In this document: in pieces, positions 9,101 through 11,414 of the stretch
How positions within the stretch are numbered: the stretch's first letter is position 1
Layout: every line of letters starts with the position of its first letter
Assembly (NCBI GenBank): GCA_030593645.1
Contig: JAUVGT010000128.1
Coordinates: 1-11,414, forward strand
Source of the DNA: Deltaproteobacteria bacterium
GTDB taxonomy: Bacteria; Desulfobacterota; Desulfobacteria; Desulfobacterales; JAUVGT01
Length of the DNA stretch: 11,414 nt
Reading direction: 5' to 3'
Program-made: the position numbers and the translations under genes
The notes under the pieces: generated by a model
Seen by the model: the letters and a program-made list of their open reading frames with translations, nothing else
Told to the model about the DNA's origin: nothing
The model's database searches: none

Positions 9101-11414
9101 GGAGATTGACGTACACAAATTCATCGATGGTGTATTCGATGATCGCCTCGTCAAGCTCTCCGTCACCATTGGGTGAAAATAGAAAAACATCGCAGGTGTG
9201 TTTCAAATCACTTAAGGTATCCAGGTTGATCGTCATTGTCGTACACGTCAGATTACCGCTCCAATCCGTTGCCTCCAGTTTTAATGTGATTATCGGCTCA
9301 TTTATTTTCGTTGTATCGAGTGTCCCGATATTCCCATGCTTCGATATATTTCCCGCTATTTTCGGATCAAACCAGTTTTCAGGGTGTTTTCCAATCCCAT
9401 AAAAAAGCTTATATTCCTTAAGATTTTGGTCCTCTACAATACCTTCAATATCTACACCATACCATCCTTCGGGCTGAATTTTGGGGCATACGGTACCGGT
9501 TTCTGTGGGATAAGTGATTCGTGCCTCAGGAAGCGTGCGGTCCACAACTAAGTCTATAGGCCCTGTTTCCATTTTTTTTTCAGCATCATCTTCAGTGTAG
9601 ATCAGCTGGCCATATACCGGGTATTTGCCTTCCGGTATCGAACTTGTATTGAGTGTAAGACTACCGATATCTTCTTGGGTGAGATCATACTTTTTCAGTA
9701 TTCTTAAACTGTCTGAATCATTGATTATATATGCATATGACAATAATGATATTTCGCTGGAAAAATTAAACTTGTAATTTGTACTAATCTCGGCCTTATT
9801 TGAAATTGAATTACATATCGCATCTTCGTGATTGATAGACAGCACAAATATGTCAGAGAGAGAATTATCATCATTGCTATCGCACCGAGGTTTGGGAAGC
9901 CAGTCGGATTCCGCAATATATCTGCCGCCATATTGGCCCATACCGATCATCCTAAATCTATATGCCGTGTTTTCTTTTAAATCGTTGGGAAAGAAATATG
10001 GGCCTTTTACACTAATATTAGCGCCATCTAACTCATGATACAATGTCCAGGTCAGATATTTTGAATGAGACCGGCTTTTAGCATATAGGGTAAGAGTATT
10101 CAGATGTTCAGAAATATCGATGATTCGAGTCCCCTCAAAAGGCAATTTGCTGTTGATAAAGTCCGGTTCCGTCGGGCAAGGAGTTTTAATCTTGAACTCC
10201 GGAGAATCGACCTCAATCGGAATTGACAGGTATTGCTGCTGGTTGATATCAAATGCCTGAAACCGGATATAGTCGATATTTTTTGTGTTCATATCCCCAT
10301 TGTCCCATTCCAGATAAATCCCGCCGGTATCCGGATCAAGCGTTTCCGGACCATCATGCCACTCTCCCCTGATCTTGTATTGCAGATTCACCCGAAATAA
10401 CGGCATGCGAATGGTTTCAAACCCTCTGATAATATGTTTTCCGGGCTTCATATTATTTTTAGGAATACTGTCGAACAAACCTTTTTTTTCATTAAAACAG
10501 GTCTTAAACAGTTCTGCAGGATCTTCGCCATATCCAATTTCAACATGATCCCACTGATTGATAATTAGAATCTGATCCCACTTAACGATATTGCTGGAAT
10601 AAGAGTTTTTGTTTCCGGCATAGTCTGTCATGGTCAGCCGGTACCGTTTACCGATGACAAAATCAAGTATCTCATTGGAGAATAAACGCAGCAGTCTTGG
10701 TTCGATATTTCCTTGTCCATCTTCATAAAATATCGAATCCTTTCCCCGGCCAGACTCATACCATTCCTGGGGATTTTCACCGTCTCCGTATTCCATGACC
10801 CATTCCTTCGGATTTTCATCCCAGGCCATACCGGTCAGGTGAGCCTGAATTTCATCACAGCCCGGTGCGCTCAATTCCTCGGACATGTTCAGGTTGACTT
10901 CCGGGGGAGTGTTGTCCAGCACGTAGAAAAACTCGTAATCAAGGATCTGAAGCCGATAGACACCGTCCGAAAGCGGTTGGTCACTGTCATCCCTTCCGTC
11001 CCATGTCACATGATCCTCTTCAACCGGTGAGGAATAACTTTTCAAAAAATTCCGTACCAGCTTGTCATCTTCATCATAAACAAAAAACCGGAGATGGACC
11101 GGCTGAAGCACCTGGTAATAAAGTTCCGCAGTATCCTGAATGCCGTCTCCATTGGGTGAGAAATAATCATGGTTCTTATACAGGTTGGCAATGCTGAATC
11201 TTTTTCCCCATGACACCCGTTTTCTGATCCAGGTGCTGTTGCCCGCCTTGTCGGTCACGGTCAGGCGCACCAAAAATATCCCTTCATGGGGCGGTACCCA
11301 CTGGGTAAAATCATCATCGAGGACCATCCGGTCCGATGGCGGCATGATCGGACGCCAGTCGTCGGGATTTTTTACATCCGTGTACTGGAGGGTGTACTGA
11401 TCAAAATTCAGATC
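3..11414 (-). CDS. Giant multidomain extracellular protein (internal fragment, both ends outside window)
   Basis: One reading frame is open across the whole window: 3,804 codons without a stop, checked row by row. Neither start codon nor stop is visible, so full length, signal peptide and anchoring are unknown. Recognisable modules, N to C, are Ig-like and FlgD-like units (residues 1-275 and 626-1345), FN3 domains mixed with Ig-like units (1346-2332, one split by a discoidin domain), an Ig domain split by a PD40 beta-propeller (2333-2732), CARDB-like and Ig-like units (2733-3400), a ThuA/GATase-like domain (3401-3650) and a beta-rich segment with the start of a helical tail (3651-3804). These families are typical of secreted or cell-surface proteins; an adhesin or scaffold role is inference. 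Cysteines are sparse and no membrane segment was seen. The reading frame is certain; biological function is not. Confidence 0.96.
144..464 (-). other. Beta-rich segment after the ThuA-like domain, residues 3651-3757
   Basis: IPIELEVTSLGLEFNLKIIE, then PAQLELYDPLKD, WTRKGPW, GLFRYYFMSPG and YTFFRNLSVEFEV. Alternating strands suggest an Ig-like or CARDB-like sandwich. I do not recognise a specific family. Confidence 0.5.
465..1214 (-). other. ThuA/glutamine-amidotransferase-like alpha/beta domain, probably non-catalytic, residues 3401-3650
   Basis: NVLVWVNDP forms strand 1, then a helix (RIELLEAIMDEA), YLIVFD strand, YTDILILGKN, a helix (ADELTEKVNSG), GTGLISSLFLD, and finally YPAIVLNEYGLGKTVYFAFD. 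The order and the closing P-A-x-x-x-x-x-Y-G-x-G-K-x-V-Y-F-A-x-D-L-G motif resemble ThuA-like and class I GATase-like domains. The nucleophile turn position reads SGTGLISS with no cysteine, so catalysis looks unlikely. A Cys-rich insertion sits after strand 1 (1190-1056). Function is unknown. Confidence 0.66.
1056..1190 (-). other. Cys-rich, Gly/Ala/Asn-rich insertion in the ThuA-like domain, residues about 3409-3453
   Basis: A 45-residue segment between strand 1 and helix 1 of the alpha/beta domain carries five cysteines: a CC pair at 1187-1182 and single ones at 1083, 1071 and 1056. It is otherwise Gly, Ala, Asn, Asp, Gln and Pro rich. It looks like a loop stapled by disulfides or a metal-binding insert; neither is proven. 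Confidence 0.5.
1215..1589 (-). other. CARDB-like beta-sandwich 5, residues 3276-3400
   Basis: TGTLTADPVQVIQGQEESLI and YTVNNENSQDLENIIVRVEV carry the Y-T-V-x-N-x-x-N-x-D-L-x-x-I-x-V core of adhesion-type sandwiches, followed by ERTITLAGQTITTGDFKCAT and KVYRAVLKAV strands. Ends in an acidic linker and EAEKRMTNPSN before the alpha/beta domain. Confidence 0.6.
1590..1895 (-). other. OmpL47-like Ig domain, residues 3174-3275
   Basis: HAPEVDIVSPEPG, then VIATDNASGVERVEYRLDDG and EWTLMP, ending GPHTIFFRAFDNAGN. D-N-A-S-G-V-x-x-V-x-Y-R-L-D-x-G-x-W plus G-x-H-T-I-x-x-R-A-x-D-x-A-G-N is the signature of the OmpL47-type Ig-like domain of surface proteins. Confidence 0.8.
1896..2219 (-). other. CARDB-like beta-sandwich 4, residues 3066-3173
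   Basis: LRLAGTIKAIPEVVPLGVNI, then EYTIGNNGNGPINALLVTVA, then QIISGTASFVTDNLATKTY. The TIGNNGN-x-x-I-N strand matches the N-x-G core of CARDB-type domains. It ends with a VIDAHAPEV linker. Confidence 0.6.
2220..2543 (-). other. CARDB-like beta-sandwich 3, residues 2958-3065
   Basis: Tandem copy of the preceding unit: TDKAHYGSGENVYLTAGLNN, then LFVRLNIRSQN, then AVWNTALNPAGVYTARVEV and ESVRTFTINQ. The matched motifs Y-x-x-x-E-x-V and W-N-T-x-x-x-x-A-G-x-Y are conserved between the two copies. Confidence 0.66.
2544..2855 (-). other. CARDB-like beta-sandwich 2, residues 2854-2957
   Basis: VTLTTAIDSEQYSINEEVNI, then EAVNGGLAKRATLEIRVENE, then YHRSWNTGTVLAGNYRVH and VPFEVLPE. The Y-x-x-x-E-x-V-x-I-x-V-x-x-x-N start and N-T-G-x-x-x-A-G-x-Y-x-V end are typical of adhesion-type sandwiches that occur in tandem with CARDB. 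Confidence 0.65.
2856..3218 (-). other. CARDB domain, residues 2733-2853
   Basis: Starts LLPDLETLKKDIFIYP and contains VIGAIVKNNSAVPAEDVDVG, IYLLDSG, SYLGAGSSKPISLDWDSTG, then VYVFVDPEDVILEAREDNN. The pattern (PDL near the start, N-x-G/S-x-x-x-A-x-x-V-x-V after the first strands, I-x-E-x-x-E-D-NN at the end) is the classic CARDB cell-adhesion-related domain. Confidence 0.88.
3219..3341 (-). other. Bacterial Ig-like domain 2, C-terminal half, residues 2692-2732
   Basis: WFYFSGVPLDIGENHFHATA and TDVSENESEHSEEIIVSL match FTGETSLILGENAITAQAVD and SHGNRSKSSEPVMVV of the intact copy at 5924-5688: the GEN turn, A-x-D strand and N-x-S-x-x-S-E closing strand all align. This shows that the propeller interrupts one Ig domain. 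Confidence 0.78.
3342..4259 (-). other. TolB/PD40-type beta-propeller inserted in Ig-like domain 2, residues 2386-2691
   Basis: Seven PD40/WD40-like motifs occur in order at about 4215 (LSPDGETIAY), 4095 (WSPDGKKIAY), 3957 (WSADGKSLVF), 3828 (LSPDNTRVAY), 3696 (WSPDGSRIAY), 3546 (WSPDGKSLSY) and 3402 (WTDSGKIIW), each followed by an I-x-I/V-x-D/N-x-x-T-G type strand. This is the repeat of TolB and related propellers. The last motif is degenerate. In TolB the propeller binds protein partners; here binding specificity is unknown. Six or seven blades are possible, with the leading EVVLK strand perhaps closing the ring. Confidence 0.88.
4260..4418 (-). other. Bacterial Ig-like domain 2, N-terminal half, residues 2333-2385
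   Basis: PRLVYPTIPG, then DIAGTAEPGSLVNLYNNNN and YVVALLSTDEQ parallel the first half of the intact Ig domain at 5924-5688 (VIGSNAEPHSAVEI). It stops where the intact copy has the GEDGS turn, and the propeller begins. Confidence 0.75.
4419..4709 (-). other. Fibronectin type III domain 6, residues 2236-2332
   Basis: PQPPINLSIS, then TACWEYTGDPVAGYNLYR, GPYERVN, then FTDTGLINGKEYFYYVAAAD and FGNESAPSDEE. The FN3 fold is intact. Two cysteines (ACWEY and GTCFT) might form a disulfide; that is inference. Confidence 0.92.
4710..5000 (-). other. Fibronectin type III domain 5, residues 2139-2235
   Basis: PEPPVNLTAV, then ILLDWDDNTDADLAGYNLYR, then YVDQGLKNGNYTYRATALD and NVGNESGPSNEA. A standard intact FN3 of about 97 residues. 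Confidence 0.92.
5001..5141 (-). other. Fibronectin type III domain 4, C-terminal half, residues 2092-2138
   Basis: FKDQNLSDGIYSYQVSAIDK and GYESLLSG match strands E to G of the neighbouring FN3 domains (compare DQGLTEGNYVYTVRAVD at 7231-7108). Together with 5687-5550 it completes one FN3 domain around the discoidin insertion. Confidence 0.87.
5142..5549 (-). other. Discoidin / F5-8 type C domain inserted in FN3 domain 4, residues 1956-2091
   Basis: The discoidin signature is clear: TASASYNSSSAGRAFDGN, then PNTYWYS, then VRWQLDLNS, ISRIEIEWATS, YFVIQAWSG, VVDFDRPYGTNRIRF and a final MSEVRIQ strand. A-x-D-G-N-x-x-T-x-W and W-x-x-x-D-L are the hallmarks of the family. Such domains commonly bind cell-surface or plant glycans; the ligand here cannot be told. 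Length, about 136 residues, is normal for the family. Confidence 0.88.
5550..5687 (-). other. Fibronectin type III domain 4, N-terminal half, residues 1910-1955
   Basis: EAPEPPTGLAA, then VDLTWDANDELDLVGYNVYR and DGEKLNSP correspond to strands A to C' of FN3. The expected E, F and G strands do not follow directly; instead a discoidin domain begins. The C-terminal half resumes at 5141. Confidence 0.87.
5688..5924 (-). other. Bacterial Ig-like domain, intact copy, residues 1831-1909
   Basis: Reads VIGSNAEPHSAVEI for the first strands, GEDGSFTGETSLILGENAI for the hairpin and last loop, and AQAVDSHGNRSKSSEP for the closing strand. The A-E-P-x-S-x-V and L-x-x-GEN-x-x-x-x-A-x-D-x-x-x-N-x-S pattern is typical of bacterial Ig domains that follow FN3 repeats. 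It is the template showing that the domain at 4418-3219 is interrupted. Confidence 0.75.
5925..6206 (-). other. Fibronectin type III domain 3, residues 1737-1830
   Basis: Intact FN3: PPAIPQNV, then VTVSWDANTEPDLAGYHIY, then INLTDKTYTYEVTAMDTSDN, and SDPGGPVSAKVY at the end. It is a useful intact reference for the split FN3 that follows, because its C'-E loop is short. Confidence 0.9.
6207..6509 (-). other. Ig-like unit 9, residues 1636-1736
   Basis: Begins THAPHMVITEP and contains IMIKAESDDLDIVSVQFQYQ, DDWINL, then YGSYQLRAVGTDRHNN. It resembles bacterial Ig-like domains in which the VQFQY strand is followed by a W turn. It ends at the KDMKPP linker. Confidence 0.62.
6510..6812 (-). other. 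Fibronectin type III domain 2 with a short loop expansion, residues 1535-1635
   Basis: Has VDVQWRLEPEPADLAGYLLYRN, then LGLPDGLHTYYMFAMDESGN and SEQSNS. Compared with its neighbours the C'-E loop is longer and contains two similar octapeptides, SGTVIGDL and SGTVYEDL, sharing 6 of 8 residues. This is the same loop that holds the discoidin domain in FN3 domain 4. Confidence 0.85.
6813..7115 (-). other. Ig-like unit 8, residues 1434-1534
   Basis: The clearest A-type unit: IKGTAYSSDDFKEFRVHVG, VPAVWTPL, YGKLAEWDTLQLGEGEYTI, LEAEDLSGN, ending IDNTPP. It serves as the reference copy for the other Ig-like units, with every strand motif in order and about 100 residues. Confidence 0.75.
7116..7379 (-). 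other. Fibronectin type III domain 1, residues 1346-1433
   Basis: Canonical bacterial FN3. It has PPAPPVLSG at the start, SLSWTGNTEPDLAGYRLYRDG for strands B to C, YLDQGLTEGNYVYTVRAVD for strands E and F, and a final AGLVSDPSN strand. About 88 residues, the usual FN3 length. Such domains normally act as spacers in extracellular proteins. Confidence 0.9.
7380..7679 (-). other. Ig-like unit 7, residues 1246-1345
   Basis: Follows TPPYVAVTSP; has FGTVTDNNFKEYTAEV, then ARWAIIKQ, then LPPDGNYCLKVTATDQIGHN, ending at VDTLPP. Two cysteines (GGTCD and NYCLK) lie in the same unit. This is the last unit before the FN3-rich section. Confidence 0.7.
7680..7994 (-). other. Ig-like unit 6, residues 1141-1245
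   Basis: Contains ITGSIEEENLESWVLRYRD, then NPDLWTEL, then FAWNVGPNGIVPDGIYVI and ends in VRVDNTPP. All strand motifs of the A-type Ig unit are present. The FAWN-x-G plus PDGIYV hairpin is close to the FlgD-like units, suggesting the two unit types share a common fold. Confidence 0.7.
7995..8279 (-). other. Ig-like unit 5, residues 1046-1140
   Basis: Shows VTVTGSIADGNLKDYTITM, then LEDGPYTLNVHAEDLV, and ends at VDQTPP. It lacks the P-x-x-W turn of the canonical units. The SIADGNLKDY stretch corresponds to V-x-D-x-N-x-K-x-Y in the other copies. Confidence 0.68.
8280..8615 (-). other. FlgD-like Ig unit 3 with variant SPNDDG motif, residues 934-1045
   Basis: Opens with VLFSPNDDG, a variant of SPNGDG with Gly replaced by Asp, followed by TFEIFRNGVRV and LWNGRSDNGEIVPDGEYTV. 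The W-x-G-R-x-D-x-G hairpin and DGEYTV strand match the two preceding FlgD-like units. It ends in MTDATPP, a variant of the VDNTPP linker. Confidence 0.75.
8616..8885 (-). other. Ig-like unit 4, residues 844-933
   Basis: Has VRGTVHDKNFKVYKLEVE, then GKWNRGELTGTYHLKVTAEDLAHN. This is the A-type Ig signature with N replaced by H at the usual A-x-D-x-x-GN end. It sits between two SPN[GD]DG units, continuing the alternating pattern. Confidence 0.7.
8886..9206 (-). other. FlgD-like Ig unit 2 with SPNGDG motif, residues 737-843
   Basis: Contains FSPNGDGELDEA at its start, VIWDGRDDSG in the middle, VADGLYKLNIEVSDLCGN as the closing strand and ends in VDNTPP. It parallels the unit at 11198-10918 almost motif for motif. 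CDVFLFSP and SDLCGN contribute two cysteines to the same unit. Confidence 0.82.
9207..9539 (-). other. Ig-like unit 3, residues 626-736
   Basis: Starts after a DRTLPEARITYP linker and contains GIVEDQNLKEYKLFYGIG, then HPENWF, then G-T-L-D-T and LKLEATDWSGN. This is the full signature of the Ig-like units seen elsewhere in the protein: G-x-V-x-D-x-N-x-K-x-Y, P-x-x-W, L-D-T, and A-x-D-x-x-GN. Two cysteines (GTVCP and NLTCT) could pair if the protein is exported; that is inference. Confidence 0.7.
9572..9580 (-). repeat. Nine-base homopolymer A run in the coding strand
   Basis: The + strand has nine T; the coding strand reads GAA AAA AAA ATG (E K K M). Such tracts can cause replication or transcriptional slippage. 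The current sequence is in frame on both sides. Confidence 0.9.
10482..10489 (-). repeat. Eight-base homopolymer A run in the coding strand
   Basis: The + strand has eight T; the coding strand reads GAA AAA AAA GGT (E K K G). It lies in the same AT-rich unrecognised section as the nine-base run. The frame is continuous on both sides. Confidence 0.9.
10590..10917 (-). other. Ig-like unit 2, divergent, residues 167-275
   Basis: Follows the LDNTPPEVNL linker and ends in RLTMTDYAGN, the same closing strand as the other Ig-like units. The middle contains NPQEWYES, matching the P-x-x-W turn of its siblings, but has an acidic/Gly insertion. The start (CDEIQAHLTGMAWDENPKEW) keeps the L-T-G-x-A-x-D pattern of sibling units, which read G-T-V-x-D. 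Confidence 0.6.
10918..11198 (-). other. FlgD-like Ig unit 1 with SPNGDG motif, residues 73-166
   Basis: Begins with FSPNGDGIQD (codons 11162-11133) and ends with VTWDGRDDS followed by LSDGVYRL and LDNTPP. In known FlgD-like and gliding-associated C-terminal-type domains, SPNGDG is the opening turn, W-x-G-x-D-x-x-G a middle hairpin and the DG-x-Y strand the closing strand. The Asp-rich opening turn could bind calcium, which is inference. Two related units follow at 9206-8886 and 8615-8280. Confidence 0.8.
11220..11414 (-). other. Ig-like unit 1 (partial), residues 1-65
   Basis: The C-terminal part of an Ig-like beta-sandwich. It has the signature shared by later units: F-x-x-YTLQY early, a W-x-P-I turn, then VRLTVTDKAGN as the last strand. 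Its N-terminal strands lie beyond the right edge. The same pattern recurs at 9539-9207 and 7115-6813. The family is not named with certainty; it resembles the Ig/cadherin-like repeats of large surface proteins. Confidence 0.6.

Larger units (their letters stand above)
9540..10589 (-). other. Unrecognised beta-rich region, residues 276-625
   Basis: About 350 residues in frame with the rest but without a recognisable family. Alternating hydrophobic/polar strands predominate, and one stretch (TAYRFRMIGMGQYG, around 9963-9922) looks like strand F of an FN3 or Ig fold. Several isolated cysteines occur. The coding DNA is AT-richer than the flanks: rows 9721-9780, 9781-9840 and 9961-10020 have 13, 21 and 19 G/C of 60 by hand count, against 36 in 6781-6840 and 37 in 4441-4500. 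It may comprise two to four degenerate Ig/FN3-like domains or an acquired module. Confidence 0.5.

Noticed and set aside
9540..10589. The AT-rich section as an inserted mobile element or intergenic gap
   Set aside because: The frame continues without a stop through all of it, and no terminal repeats, transposase or intron structure were seen.
7231..10917. Repeated short DNA such as ggcggtgtattgtccac near the VDNTPP linkers, considered as recombination or attachment sites
   Set aside because: The similarity is explained by coding for the same TPP linker peptide and differs between copies; no longer nucleotide repeat surrounds them.
1..11414. CRISPR arrays, tRNA/rRNA genes, riboswitches or terminators
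   Set aside because: No direct-repeat array, cloverleaf or hairpin-plus-T-run outside the coding frame was recognisable; the long T runs at 9572 and 10482 are coding Lys codons on the other strand with no GC hairpin before them.

Overview
The whole window is the interior of one giant protein-coding gene on the minus strand. Reading the reverse complement in the frame whose + strand triplets start at 3, 6, 9 ... 11412, I translated every codon by hand and found no stop across 3,804 codons. Neither the true start nor the stop lies inside the window: the N-terminus lies beyond the right edge and the C-terminus beyond the left edge. There is no intergenic DNA, RNA gene, CRISPR array, insertion sequence, promoter or terminator that I can support. 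Other open frames, including + strand ones of up to 189 codons, are antisense or off-frame shadows of this gene.

From N- to C-terminus (right to left) the layout is as follows. (1) 11414-10590: Ig-like units around a FlgD-like unit with an SPNGDG motif. (2) 10589-9540: about 350 residues that I do not recognise, AT-richer than the rest and carrying A8 and A9 runs on the coding strand. (3) 9539-7380: alternating Ig-like and SPN[GD]DG units joined by VDNTPP-type linkers. (4) 7379-4419: fibronectin type III (FN3) domains interspersed with Ig-like units; one FN3 is split by a discoidin (F5/8 type C) domain at 5549-5142. (5) 4418-3219: a bacterial Ig-like domain split by a TolB/PD40-type beta-propeller with seven WSPDG-like motifs. 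(6) 3218-1215: a CARDB domain, several related adhesion-type beta-sandwiches and an OmpL47-like Ig domain. (7) 1214-465: a ThuA/glutamine-amidotransferase-like alpha/beta domain with a Cys-rich insertion and no visible nucleophile. (8) 464-3: a beta-rich segment and the start of a helical tail.

All recognised modules are of secreted or surface-anchored type, so the likely product is an elongated extracellular scaffold or adhesin. The discoidin, and perhaps the propeller, sit as ligand-binding heads in loops of the rod. Composition is mixed, roughly half G+C in most of the window by eye, and all modules are bacterial. Proteins of this style occur in environmental Gram-negative lineages such as Desulfobacterota, Planctomycetota and Omnitrophota. 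This window cannot place the organism more exactly.
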